The notes: a model not told the origin generated them from the sequence alone. 64,000 bases of DNA from Oscillospiraceae bacterium (GCA_015067825.1 SVLQ01000004.1:118202-182201), one strand, 5' to 3'. Positions 21,610 through 30,559 are shown, counted from the stretch's first letter. Numbers and translations are program-made.

Positions 21610-22350
21610 TTAGTACTCCGAAAGAAGGAGCATGCCGTTTCGGCCGCTGACCGTGACGGCAAACGTCCGTTCCCGCCCCTCCTTGTCGGCAAGGGAAAAA
21701 CCGTAAGCGGTCATGTCGCCGAAGAAAACGATCTCCGCGGCCAAAAACTCGCCCTCTGCGATCTTCTCTGCCGTATACAGAATTTGCCCTGTGGCGTATC
21801 CCGCTTCCGTCTGCTCCAACAGAGAAAACACCACGCCGGAGAGGTCTTCTCTCGCGCGGAACATGATCCGAACGGCGTATTCCGATGGCTCGCCTTGGTA
21901 AACGTGTTGTGCGCGGCTCCAAAGCGCATCTTCCGCATAGAAAACCGCCACAGGGATGTCTGCCGCAGCTTGGGCGTCGAGCGCGGTGAGGTCGACCCAA
22001 CCGATGCCCGATTTCAGCCAACCCCACAGGTTGCCCTCATCGTCGACGGCGGTTTCCGTGATCGTATACACGCCGTCCTCTCCGACGATCCCTGTGCTGA
22101 AGCCGTCGTAGTTCGGTTCGGAGAATACCGGTGTTTCCAGCGGGATCTGCCGCAAGTTGCCTTCTGTTGAGGCCGTGGTCGTAGCGGAAGTGCTGGTTGT
22201 AGTGGTCGTAGCCGGTGGGGGTGTGGTTGTGGCAGATGTGCTCTCGGCGGTACTTGTTTGTGTTTCGGTTGTGTCCGGCAACCGCCCGACCGCGCAACTG
22301 CTCAATATCAAGGTGCTGAGCAGAGCGGCAGCCCAATGTTTCATGCGCAT
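21610..22350 (-). CDS. Lipoprotein with Thr/Ser-rich linker and SH3-like domain
   Basis: This 246-residue protein has a lipoprotein signal (AALLSTLILSSC, lipobox Cys at residue 19). A Thr/Ser/Pro-rich linker follows to about residue 64, then an SH3-like segment with LWGWLKSGIGWVDLTALD and a C-terminal beta-rich domain. It should be membrane-anchored on the outer face. No enzymatic motif is visible. It lies 20 bases downstream of another lipoprotein gene, so both are probably produced together. AAAGGAAC lies 5 bases before the ATG; a second in-frame ATG two codons later is possible. Confidence 0.75.
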   Translation of the reverse strand: MRMKHWAAALLSTLILSSCAVGRLPDTTETQTSTAESTSATTTPPPATTTTTSTSATTTASTEGNLRQIPLETPVFSEPNYDGFSTGIVGEDGVYTITETAVDDEGNLWGWLKSGIGWVDLTALDAQAAADIPVAVFYAEDALWSRAQHVYQGEPSEYAVRIMFRAREDLSGVVFSLLEQTEAGYATGQILYTAEKIAEGEFLAAEIVFFGDMTAYGFSLADKEGRERTFAVTVSGRNGMLLLSEY

Positions 22351-22370
22351 GGTACGTTCCTTTCTTGATC

Positions 22371-22961
22371 CTACGGCAGAATGATATCGATCTCCAGATA
22401 CGGCAGGAGCTCTTCTACTGGGGCAAAGGCCGGGATCGCGGCGAAAACTGCAAATCCATCCCGGAAAAATCCGAAATCATACGCGCAGTCATCCCGAAAA
22501 TGGTAAAAATACTCCGTCCCGTTATGCGTGACGGACTCTGACATCTGCAAAGCGTTTTTTTGCTGCTCAAATTGAAGCTCCTGATCGCCGAAAAAGTGAT
22601 TCAAAACGATCGTGGTGGACTGCTCTGCAAGATATGCATCCTCCGGCATCGGTTTGCCAAAGCCTTTTTCGTCGTAGGGGATCCGGTAGGTCGTTGTGAC
22701 GCAGCGGCCCTGGCGGACTTGGATATGGTTAAATTCCGCCCCCTCCGGCAGAACTTTCAATCGGTAGTACGCGCGGTCCACGTCACTTGCTGCGCCAAAC
22801 TGCTGCGGATCACTTCGCGCCGCGTCGCGGTATTCCTGCTCGGAATCGTAGGAAAAATACGTGTAATGCGAGCAAAGCTCGGGATCATCGGACGAACAGG
22901 CGGTCAGCGGGAGCACAAGTGCAAGCAAAAGGAGCAGAGCGAGCAGGTTTTGTTGTTTCAC
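22371..22961 (-). CDS. Hypothetical lipoprotein
   Basis: This 196-residue protein starts with a lipoprotein signal peptide (LLALLLLLALVLPLTAC, lipidated Cys near residue 22). The rest has no recognised domain; it is rich in aromatic and acidic residues and contains a second and third Cys in the mature part. The start codon is GTG at 22961 with AAAGG 10 bases upstream. It is the first gene of a two-lipoprotein transcript. No function can be given. Confidence 0.72.
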   Translation of the reverse strand: MKQQNLLALLLLLALVLPLTACSSDDPELCSHYTYFSYDSEQEYRDAARSDPQQFGAASDVDRAYYRLKVLPEGAEFNHIQVRQGRCVTTTYRIPYDEKGFGKPMPEDAYLAEQSTTIVLNHFFGDQELQFEQQKNALQMSESVTHNGTEYFYHFRDDCAYDFGFFRDGFAVFAAIPAFAPVEELLPYLEIDIILP

Positions 22962-23024
22962 GGCAGATCACCTTTCTTTCCTAAATTTGCCAATCTATCG
23001 GCGTTGGTTTTGTTCCGTGCTTTG

Positions 23025-23033
23025 ATTATACCA
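23025..23033 (-). promoter_or_regulatory. Extended -10 promoter for the lipoprotein pair
   Basis: TGGTATAAT on the minus strand about 65 bases before the GTG start; the -35 region is poor. Confidence 0.6.
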
Positions 23034-23090
23034 CACAAAAAACGAAAATACGATTACAGCACGGTTACAGTTCGGAAACAGTTTGGTTAC

Positions 23091-23123
23091 AAAAATACGG
23101 TGCACACCCAATGGGTGTGCACC
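23091..23123 (-). terminator. Intrinsic terminator after the foldase gene
   Basis: On the minus strand GGTGCACACCC / GGGTGTGCACC forms an 11-bp perfect stem followed by TATTTTT. Confidence 0.92.
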
Positions 23124-23138
23124 GCGAGATTTGAATCG

Positions 23139-24110
23139 TTATCCGAATTTTTCCAAGAGATATTCCGCAGCTTTCGCGCGCAATGCCTCTGCTTCACTTC
23201 CCGCCGCGGCGATTTCTTCAGCCGAAACCGTAAAGCCCTCTTCCACAGCTACCGCATCCAAAACGATGCGTTGACGGATCTCTAAATTCGCAAGCTCCCA
23301 TGCAACGTTTTCGGGCATTCCTTTTTCGAATACGCCCGAAAAAGATGCCTCAAGCTTTATGAGCTCTTTCATCAACATGCTCAGCTCTTCTCCGTTGACT
23401 AGACAATTGGACCAGGAAGCAATTTTTGAACAAATCCCCATAAGCACCTGCCGTTCTTCACTGTTGGGATTCTGTTCTGAATAGAGGGCCCGTCGAAACT
23501 CTGCAACAGACGAATAAGGCGAAATTGACTGCACAAACGTATCTGTTAGCTCAGGCTGTATAGATTGAGAAAGCGTTAACACCGTTGCCTCAATCGTGTA
23601 GGTTTCCACATCACCTAATTCATCTGAAGTGTAGGTGAATGTTTTTGTCTTTCCGATTTCTGCGCCGATTAATTGTTCCGTGAAGCTGCGATCATATTCT
23701 TCACCGCCGATCTGCATGGAGATATCGTTTCTGACAGAAATAACACTGTCGTTAGCTGTAACGATATAGTCCAAACTGACGGTATCGCCGTATTCTGCGA
23801 TGACACGATCCGTTACCGGTACGAAAGAAGCGTGCTCTGCAAGTGTTTTTTGAATGACGCTTTCAGCTCTTTGAGCTGCAAGATAGTCAAAATAGAGATA
23901 TCTCGGTGTTGGTGCGTTGAAAAAGAAATCCCATTGGTAACCGTAATTTGTCGAAATTACGCGACTTTCATCGCTGTACGGTGCGGTCGCTTTGACTATA
24001 ATTTCTTCGCTTGATGGCCGTGCAACTTTCAAACAGACAAAAGCTGTGAGCACGCCTACCAACCATACGGTTATCGCAATGAGAAAACTATTTCGATAGA
24101 TGTGCTTCAT
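23139..24110 (-). CDS. Membrane-anchored trigger-factor-like FKBP foldase
   Basis: This 323-residue protein has one N-terminal membrane segment (FLIAITVWLVGVLTAFVCL) and should face the outside. Residues ~105-190 match the FKBP-type domain of trigger factor (YGDTVSLDYIV, ISMQIGGEEYDRSFTEQLIGAEIGKTKTFTY). The helical C-terminal part (VAEFRRALYSE onward, ending EEIAAAGSEAEALRAKAAEYLLEKFG) resembles the trigger-factor chaperone arms. It probably assists folding of exported proteins. It is the last of three AT-richer genes and follows the secreted protease by 12 bases, so that protease is a likely client. GGAGGG lies 6 bases before the ATG. Confidence 0.75.
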   Translation of the reverse strand: MKHIYRNSFLIAITVWLVGVLTAFVCLKVARPSSEEIIVKATAPYSDESRVISTNYGYQWDFFFNAPTPRYLYFDYLAAQRAESVIQKTLAEHASFVPVTDRVIAEYGDTVSLDYIVTANDSVISVRNDISMQIGGEEYDRSFTEQLIGAEIGKTKTFTYTSDELGDVETYTIEATVLTLSQSIQPELTDTFVQSISPYSSVAEFRRALYSEQNPNSEERQVLMGICSKIASWSNCLVNGEELSMLMKELIKLEASFSGVFEKGMPENVAWELANLEIRQRIVLDAVAVEEGFTVSAEEIAAAGSEAEALRAKAAEYLLEKFG

Positions 24111-24122
24111 GTCATCCCTCCG

Positions 24123-25340
24123 TTAATATGGAGTTATTCCGTGTATAGTATAGAAATTGTGAGCTTTTGTTGCGATTGCGTTACTGAACCAATGACCTGA
24201 AAAAAATCCTAATTCACCATAATGAATACCAACAACAGCATAGTCACCATTGATGTATGTATATACAATGCCGCCGCTGTCGCCGTCCTCAGCATCATAA
24301 CTACAACGCAACATATCTTCGAAATCTATACCATCGTTAGAAAAAGAATAAGAATTGCTTCCGATTGTCCCGGAAGTTTGGCTTGATGCAGCCCCGTACT
24401 TGTATACTGTCATTCCTTCTGGAAAAGATGTGCACCAACTCCCCGCAATAATTGTCATGTCTGCTGTCTTGTTTTGAACCTCAATCGCTTCATTTGATTT
24501 AACAAATGCTGCATCAAGCGTACCAGACTGTTGTGTTAACATGGTGGTTCCGCAAACAATATTACCACCGCCTACATATACAGTTTGATTAATAGTATTT
24601 GCAAAGTGACCAGCCGTAGCAAAACCGTATTCAAAAGTTCCGTTAATGTTTCTGTAACACCGGTATCCTACACTTCCAGAGTATAAGTCAAGTTCAATGC
24701 GAACTTCGACAGGCGTTCCTAAGTAAAGAGGACGAGGAGAATTTTGTTTTTCGAAACTAGCACACTGTTCAAAATAAATCCGATCATAAGATGTAAGGTA
24801 TTTTTTAAAGGCACTTATATTATTGCCCGATACCTCTTTGAGAGAAACAACGATGCGGTTATTACGTTCTTCAATGCCAAAACCGACAAAAGAATCAAGC
24901 AGATTCAAAAGGTCGTCCGGCATATCTTCTGCTTTGCTTTGCCGTAGTGTTTGCCATGCATTCGCAATGAGTTCTCTCTGTGCCGTTAGTTCATTCAATG
25001 AAACCGTTGCGGTGGATACAATCAAATCACTACTGCGTGCAAGGGCATATACAGAATCTGTATTTGCTTTCGCCGTGTTAGTTAGTAACACGACCAACTT
25101 CCCGTCCTCACGAATGTATGCTCCGGCGTAGTAATCCGGATAAGCATCGGTAATTTCGCCACGTAGATTCTGATGCTTAAAAGCTGTTGTCAATAATTGG
25201 TATTGTAAGTAACTTTGAGACTCTGCGATTGCTCGTGTTGTTAATTCGGTAGAATCGGCCAAAACAGGGAGTAAAAAAACAGACAAAAGGCATAACGCCA
25301 AAAACAATGCGCTAAATCTCTGTTTTACATTCTTTTTCAT
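24123..25340 (-). CDS. Secreted trypsin-like serine protease (S1 family)
   Basis: This 405-residue preproenzyme has a signal peptide (residues ~1-28) and a pro-region to about residue 205. In the protease domain the triad can be placed at His245 (FATAGHF), Asp276 (GTLDAAFV) and Ser355 (DGDSGG). This layout resembles bacterial streptogrisin/alpha-lytic-type enzymes that need their pro-region for folding. It is secreted and should hydrolyse proteins outside the cell. ATG at 25340 is preferred because GGAGC lies 6 bases upstream, inside the end of the preceding gene. It sits between a membrane-linked protein and a trigger-factor-like foldase in one operon. Confidence 0.87.
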   Translation of the reverse strand: MKKNVKQRFSALFLALCLLSVFLLPVLADSTELTTRAIAESQSYLQYQLLTTAFKHQNLRGEITDAYPDYYAGAYIREDGKLVVLLTNTAKANTDSVYALARSSDLIVSTATVSLNELTAQRELIANAWQTLRQSKAEDMPDDLLNLLDSFVGFGIEERNNRIVVSLKEVSGNNISAFKKYLTSYDRIYFEQCASFEKQNSPRPLYLGTPVEVRIELDLYSGSVGYRCYRNINGTFEYGFATAGHFANTINQTVYVGGGNIVCGTTMLTQQSGTLDAAFVKSNEAIEVQNKTADMTIIAGSWCTSFPEGMTVYKYGAASSQTSGTIGSNSYSFSNDGIDFEDMLRCSYDAEDGDSGGIVYTYINGDYAVVGIHYGELGFFSGHWFSNAIATKAHNFYTIHGITPY

Positions 25341-25342
25341 AT

Positions 25343-26128
25343 CTATGCTCCTTTCATGTGTCTTGATCTGATTCGTTTCCAGAGTTTTCTGCCAACTAAA
25401 ACGATACCCCATACGCCAAAAACAGTAAGAACAAGTGCAAGGGTACCTGCCGAAAACGCAAGAAAAACCATCAAAGTTACCGGCGGATTGCCGATATGAA
25501 CGTGATTGCCGTTTTCATCAAGGCTTGGCCAACGCAGAGGAAGTTGATCGCGTAATACGACGACGTCTCCGTAGGTTTCTTTCACGCTTTTGTGGCGGAA
25601 TAACCATAGAAAGGGATCGCAAAAAATGTGGATTTTACCGTCCTGTATCAAGATCGTTCCACAACCAATAGAACCGGAAAAATCCTCTATAACCTTTGGA
25701 TATAATGCAAGTAATTCATTCATACTGGCTACAGGGGATTGGTCGTTTTCGCTTCCGGCGGGGATAAAATAGACAAGGCAATCGTTTCGGATGGACGAAC
25801 GTAACAACGCTTCCAACTCGGTGAAGTCACCCATCACGCCGATGTACCAAACCTCAACGTCGGCAATCTGGCGATAACCGAGGCTGCAAAGCTCCAGACG
25901 TTCGGCCGACCAGAACGCTTCGGCTTCCGTTGCGCCGTCGCGGAGGAAACCTAGGCGCTCCATATAGCCGACGACGTCGGGAAAGCCGTTTTCCATCCAG
26001 TATTCTTTCAGCTCCATCATGGTGTATTCACCCGACGGATCGCTGATTTCCACAACAGTTTCTGCTGCAAACGCGGGGATTGCCAATACGAACAGAAACA
26101 CCAGAATCAATATCGTACGTTTGAACAT
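25343..26128 (-). CDS. Secreted or membrane-tethered protein of unknown function
   Basis: This 261-residue protein has an N-terminal signal peptide (ILILVFLFVLAIPAFA), an extracytoplasmic domain of about 190 residues, a C-terminal membrane segment (LMVFLAFSAGTLALVLTVFGVWGIVLV) and a basic cytoplasmic tail (GRKLWKRIRSRHMKGA). No domain is recognised. Its stop codon overlaps the ribosome-binding region of the protease gene, so translation of the two is probably coupled. A role in presenting, inhibiting or sensing the protease is possible but is inference from position only. GAGG precedes the ATG at 26128; an in-frame GTG three codons earlier is rejected. Confidence 0.75.
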   Translation of the reverse strand: MFKRTILILVFLFVLAIPAFAAETVVEISDPSGEYTMMELKEYWMENGFPDVVGYMERLGFLRDGATEAEAFWSAERLELCSLGYRQIADVEVWYIGVMGDFTELEALLRSSIRNDCLVYFIPAGSENDQSPVASMNELLALYPKVIEDFSGSIGCGTILIQDGKIHIFCDPFLWLFRHKSVKETYGDVVVLRDQLPLRWPSLDENGNHVHIGNPPVTLMVFLAFSAGTLALVLTVFGVWGIVLVGRKLWKRIRSRHMKGA

Positions 26129-26191
26129 GCAAAACACCTCACAATCAAAACGAGGTTATCCATGATTTCTTTGCTAACGTTAGTATTTTTT

Positions 26192-26242
26192 CTACCACCA
26201 CCTTCTGCAATGCTTGTTCCAGCCACCTTCTTCTGCGCGCAT
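26192..26242 (-). CDS. Possible 16-residue leader peptide with three Trp codons
   Basis: Within the 175-base leader of the protease cassette, ATG at 26242 follows AAAGGA with an 8-base gap. It encodes a 16-residue peptide ending RRWW, with one more Trp earlier. No intrinsic terminator lies between it and the operon, so classical attenuation is not evident. It could be a regulatory upstream ORF or a chance reading frame. Confidence 0.35.
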   Translation of the reverse strand: MRAEEGGWNKHCRRWW

Positions 26243-26312
26243 AAAACCACGTCCTTTCTCCGATATCGTACCAAACTGCACGAATACAAGAATATGGTAC
26301 TCTTATGATTAT

Positions 26313-26341
26313 AATATATCAAAATTTTTGGTCAATGTCAA
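26313..26341 (-). promoter_or_regulatory. Promoter for the secreted-protease cassette
   Basis: On the minus strand a perfect TTGACA (26336-26341), 17-bp spacer and TATATT (26313-26318). The 26129-26312 leader also holds the palindrome CTAACGTTAG at 26174-26183. Confidence 0.85.
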
Positions 26342-26437
26342 TAATTAATTTTAAAAAAACGAATTACATTTTTGGGAATAAGCCTGCTTATAATCGGAAC
26401 TTGTAATAAATGCTGAGTTTTGATAAACAAAGTGCAC

Positions 26438-26474
26438 AAAAAAACGCACCGCATACCGAGCGGTATGCGGTGCG
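26438..26474 (-). terminator. Intrinsic terminator of the arginine operon
   Basis: On the minus strand GCACCGCATACCG / CGGTATGCGGTGC (13 bp) is followed by GTTTTTTTG. Confidence 0.94.
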
Positions 26475-26480
26475 CAATGT

Positions 26481-29400
26481 TTAATATTCCACTTCGCCTT
26501 CGTAGATGAGGCGGGCGTTGCCGGTGAGGAAGACCTCGTCATTTTCGTAGCGGACGATCAGATCGCCGCCGGCGAGCTTGACGGTGATATCGGTATCCTT
26601 CTTGCAGTAACCGTTTTCCACCGCCGCCACGACTGCCGCGCACGCGCCCGTGCCGCAGGCCATCGTTTCGCCGTTGCCGCGCTCCCAAACGCGCATCTTG
26701 AGCTCGTGCTCGTTGACCACGCGCACGAATTCGGTGTTGACGCGCTCGGGGAAAAGCGGATCGTTCTCAAAGAGCGGGCCAACGCGGTCGAGACGGATGT
26801 CGGCGACCTTGTCGCAGAAGACGACGCAGTGCGGGTTGCCCATCGAAACGCAGTTGATGCGGTAGGTACCGTCGGCGATGGGCACGGCGCGGTCGATCAC
26901 GCGGTCGCCGTTCAAAGTGACCGGGATCTTCGCCGGTGCCAGTTCCGCCTTGCCCATGCTGACGCGCACGGAGGCGACCTGGCCGTTGAAGGAGTAGAGC
27001 TTCAGCGTTTTGAGACCGCTGTTGGTCTCGATAACGAGCTCGTCCTTTTTGGCAATGCCCTTGTCGTAGAGGTATTTGCCAACGCAGCGGATGCAGTTGC
27101 CGGCCATCTTGCCTTCGCTGCCGTCGACGTTGAAGATGCGCATCTTCGCGTCGGCCAGCTCGGAACGCTCGATCAGCACGATACCGTCGGCGCCGATGCC
27201 GTAATGGCGGTCGGTCAGCGTGATCGCAAGCGATTCGGGGCAGGTGATCTTGCCGTCGAAGTTATCGAAGAAGATGTAGTCGTTGCCAGTGCCTTCCATC
27301 TTCGAGAAGTGCAGCTTTTGGCGGCTCGTGCGCAGATGGTTGATGTCGACGAGCTCGGTGTTGTAGAGGTTGTAGCGGCTGGCGATGATGTCGGCGAGGG
27401 CGTTGGCCGTGTCGAGCGAGGTCAGACAGGCGATGCCCAACTGCAGCGCACGGCGGTTGAGGCGGATGAAATCGTCGATGTACTGCTGCTTTTTGTGCGA
27501 CGCCGTGTAGATGATGTAGTCGATCTTCTTCGCCTCTAAAAGCTGCATGATCTCGTCGGAATCGCGGAGCTTATCGACCGTGACGACGTCGATGCCGGCG
27601 GCGGCGATCTCTTTGGCTGTGCCGGGCGTGGCGTAGAGCTTTAAGTGCAGGTCGTCGAGCTTTTTGGCGAGGCTCGGAAGCTCGTAGCGGTCGATGCTCT
27701 TCAGCGAGAGCAGAACGCCGGCGCGGTGGCTGGCGGTATGCGTATCGAAGCGGAATCCGGCGGAGAGCATCCCCTTAAAAAGCGCTTCCTCCAGCGTGCG
27801 GCCGAGGCCGAGCACTTCACCGGTCGATTTCATTTCCGGGCTCAGCGTTGTATTGACGTCGTTGAGCTTTTCAAACGAGAACACCGGAACCTTGATCGCG
27901 TAGTACGGCGGGCAGCGGTAGAGTCCGGTGCCGTAGCCCAAATCGGCGAGCTTGGCGCCGACCATGATGCGCGTGGCCAGATCGACCATCGGCACACCGG
28001 TGACCTTGCTGATGTAGGGGATCGTGCGCGAGGCGCGCGGGTTGACTTCGATGACGTAGAGCTCGTTGTTGTAGATCAGATACTGGATGTTGACGAGGCC
28101 CTTGGTGCCGAGGCTGAGGGCGAGCTTGGTCGAACAGTCGATGACCTTTGCGAGCATGACGTCGCTGATATTGAAGTGCGGGTAAACGGCAATTGAGTCG
28201 CCGCTGTGGACGCCGGCGCGTTCGATGTGTTCCATAACGCCGGGGATCAGAACGTCGGTACCGTCGGAGATGACGTCGACCTCCAGCTCCTTGCCCATCA
28301 TATACTTGTCGACGAGGACAGGGTTTTCGATATGGCCGGCGAGGATGATATCCATGTAGTGCTCGATGTCGTCGGGCGAATAGGCGATCGTCATGTTCTG
28401 ACCGCCGATGACGTAGCTCGGGCGCACAAGCACGGGGTAGGTGAGTTCTTCGGCGGCGGCGAGCGCTTCGGCCTTGCTCATAGCGGTCATGCCGCGCGGG
28501 CGCTTGATTTGGAAGCGCTCGAGGAGCTCGTCGAATCTGCCGCGGTCTTCGGCGAGGTCGATGCCTTCGGCGGAGGTGCCGAGGATCTGGATGCCTTTTT
28601 CGTGCAGGAACTTCGTCAGCTTGATCGCGGTCTGGCCGCCGAACGCGACGACGACGCCGATCGGCTGTTCCACGTCGATGACGTTCATCACGTCTTCGGG
28701 CGTGAGCGGCTCGAAATAGAGGCGGTCGGCGGTGTCGAAGTCGGTGGAGACCGTTTCGGGGTTGTTGTTGATGATAACGACCTCGTAGCCGAGCTTGCGG
28801 AGCGTCCAGACGCAGTGCACCGACGAATAGTCGAATTCGATGCCCTGGCCGATGCGGATCGGGCCGGAACCGAGGACGATGATCTTCTGCTTGTCCGATC
28901 TCTTGAGGCTGCGCGCTTCGCAGACGCTGTCGTAGGTCGAGTAGAAGTACGGCGTATCGGCATCGTATTCGGCCGCGCAGGTGTCGACCATTTTGTAAAC
29001 GGCCTTGCGCGGACTGGCGATCTCCTGGCCGCTCAGTCTTGCGATCGCCGCGTCGGTGTAGCCGTAACGCTTGCCCTGCAGGTAGAGCTCGTCGGTCAGT
29101 ACCTGCGTAGCGAGCGCGGCTTCAAAGTCGACGAGATTCTTGATCTTGTTCAAAAACCACGGGTCGATGCGCGTGATCTCGTAGATTTTTTCGATGGAGA
29201 CGCCTTGTTTAAGAGCGGCGAATACCGCGAAGATGCGGTGGTCGTCGGTGACGGCGAGCTGCGATTCGATATCCTCGCGGCCGATAAACGGCTTAAAGTT
29301 CAGCGTATCCAGCGAGATCTCCGCACCGCGCACGGCCTTCATCAGCGCCGATTCAAAATTCTTGCCGATGGCCATGACCTCGCCGGTCGCCTTCATTTGC

Positions 29401-30521
29401 GTGCCGAGCTTGCGGCTGGCACCCGCGAATTTATCGAACGGCCACTTGGGGAACTTGACGACGACGTAGTCGATCGCCGGTTCAAAACAGGCGCAGGTCT
29501 TGCCGGTGACGGCGTTGGTGATCTCGTCGAGCGTGTAGCCGAGGGCGATGTAGGTCGTGACCTTGGCGATGGGGTAGCCGGTCGCTTTTGAGGCGAGTGC
29601 CGAAGAGCGCGAAACGCGCGGGTTGACCTCGATGACGGCGTACCGGAAGCTGACGGGGTCGAGCGCGAATTGGCAGTTACAGCCGCCTTCGATGCCGAGC
29701 TCGGAGATGATCTGCAGCGAGGCGTCGTGGAGCATGGCGTACTCTTTGCTCGAAAGTGTGACGGCCGGGGCGAGAACGATCGAGTCGCCGGTGTGGACAC
29801 CGACAGGGTCGACGTTTTCCATGCTGCAGACGGCGATGGCGTTGCCCGCGTGGTCGCGCATGGCTTCAAATTCGATCTCTTTCCAACCAAAGATATATTT
29901 TTCGATCAGAACCTGCGTGATCGGCGAAAGCATCAGGCCGTTCTTGGCGATCGGCATGAGCTCTTCGCGCGTGTAGGCGACACCGCCGCCGGCACCGCCG
30001 AGGGTGAAGGCCGGGCGCACGATGACCGGATAGCCGATCTCGTCGGCGATGCGCAGCGCGCCTTCAAGGTCGTTGGTGACCTCCGAGGGGATGACGGGCT
30101 GGCCGATCTTGACCATCGTATCGCGGAACATCTGGCGGTCTTCGGCTTTGTCGATCGCTTCGGCAGTCGTGCCGAGCAGGCGGACGTTCATCTTATCCAG
30201 GTAGCCCTCGTGCGAGAGCTGCATGGCGATGGTAAGCCCCGTCTGGCCGCCGAGCGAAGCGAGCAGGCTGTCCGGGCGTTCTTTTTCGATGATGCGCTTG
30301 ACGGTGTCGGCAGAGAGCGGCTCGAGGTAGATCTCGTCGGCGAGCATCGAGTCGGTCATGATCGTCGCGGGGTTGGAGTTGATCAGAACGACGTCCAGCC
30401 CCAACGATTTCAAAACGCGGCACGCCTGCGCACCCGCGTAGTCAAATTCGGCAGCCTGACCGATGACGATCGGGCCGGAGCCGATTACAAGCACTTTTTT
30501 GATATCAGGATTTTTCGGCAT
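26481..30521 (-). CDS. carB: Carbamoyl-phosphate synthase large subunit fused to a diaminopimelate-epimerase-like domain
   Basis: This 1346-residue fusion has a complete CarB in residues 1 to ~1069: first ATP-grasp half starting VLVIGSGPIVIGQAAEFDYAG, second half with VLGSGPIRIGQGIEFDYSS, and a C-terminal MGS-like allosteric domain (AGVLLSLKSIDRYELPSL onward). It makes carbamoyl phosphate for arginine and pyrimidines. From residue 1070 (base 27314 down) a whole DapF-type epimerase of ~277 residues follows without a stop: FSKMEGTGNDY, RHYGIGADGI, VSMGNPHC, GETMACGTGACAA. The second catalytic Cys (ACGTGAC) is kept, but the position of the first (CGNG in known DapF) reads AGNC, so that Cys is Ala at bases 27102-27104 with a Cys three residues on. 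ATG at 30521 is used; a TTG four codons earlier sits on the ribosome site. Last gene of the arg operon, 38 bases after carA. Confidence 0.94.
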   Translation of the reverse strand: MPKNPDIKKVLVIGSGPIVIGQAAEFDYAGAQACRVLKSLGLDVVLINSNPATIMTDSMLADEIYLEPLSADTVKRIIEKERPDSLLASLGGQTGLTIAMQLSHEGYLDKMNVRLLGTTAEAIDKAEDRQMFRDTMVKIGQPVIPSEVTNDLEGALRIADEIGYPVIVRPAFTLGGAGGGVAYTREELMPIAKNGLMLSPITQVLIEKYIFGWKEIEFEAMRDHAGNAIAVCSMENVDPVGVHTGDSIVLAPAVTLSSKEYAMLHDASLQIISELGIEGGCNCQFALDPVSFRYAVIEVNPRVSRSSALASKATGYPIAKVTTYIALGYTLDEITNAVTGKTCACFEPAIDYVVVKFPKWPFDKFAGASRKLGTQMKATGEVMAIGKNFESALMKAVRGAEISLDTLNFKPFIGREDIESQLAVTDDHRIFAVFAALKQGVSIEKIYEITRIDPWFLNKIKNLVDFEAALATQVLTDELYLQGKRYGYTDAAIARLSGQEIASPRKAVYKMVDTCAAEYDADTPYFYSTYDSVCEARSLKRSDKQKIIVLGSGPIRIGQGIEFDYSSVHCVWTLRKLGYEVVIINNNPETVSTDFDTADRLYFEPLTPEDVMNVIDVEQPIGVVVAFGGQTAIKLTKFLHEKGIQILGTSAEGIDLAEDRGRFDELLERFQIKRPRGMTAMSKAEALAAAEELTYPVLVRPSYVIGGQNMTIAYSPDDIEHYMDIILAGHIENPVLVDKYMMGKELEVDVISDGTDVLIPGVMEHIERAGVHSGDSIAVYPHFNISDVMLAKVIDCSTKLALSLGTKGLVNIQYLIYNNELYVIEVNPRASRTIPYISKVTGVPMVDLATRIMVGAKLADLGYGTGLYRCPPYYAIKVPVFSFEKLNDVNTTLSPEMKSTGEVLGLGRTLEEALFKGMLSAGFRFDTHTASHRAGVLLSLKSIDRYELPSLAKKLDDLHLKLYATPGTAKEIAAAGIDVVTVDKLRDSDEIMQLLEAKKIDYIIYTASHKKQQYIDDFIRLNRRALQLGIACLTSLDTANALADIIASRYNLYNTELVDINHLRTSRQKLHFSKMEGTGNDYIFFDNFDGKITCPESLAITLTDRHYGIGADGIVLIERSELADAKMRIFNVDGSEGKMAGNCIRCVGKYLYDKGIAKKDELVIETNSGLKTLKLYSFNGQVASVRVSMGKAELAPAKIPVTLNGDRVIDRAVPIADGTYRINCVSMGNPHCVVFCDKVADIRLDRVGPLFENDPLFPERVNTEFVRVVNEHELKMRVWERGNGETMACGTGACAAVVAAVENGYCKKDTDITVKLAGGDLIVRYENDEVFLTGNARLIYEGEVEY

Positions 30522-30559
30522 ATAAATGACCAAACCTTTCCACTAAAAACGGACGGAAC

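Noticed and set aside
28206..29591. Plus-strand frame of 461 codons inside carB
   Set aside because: Antisense to the strongly conserved CarB sequence, with repetitive Arg/Val/Asp-rich translation.
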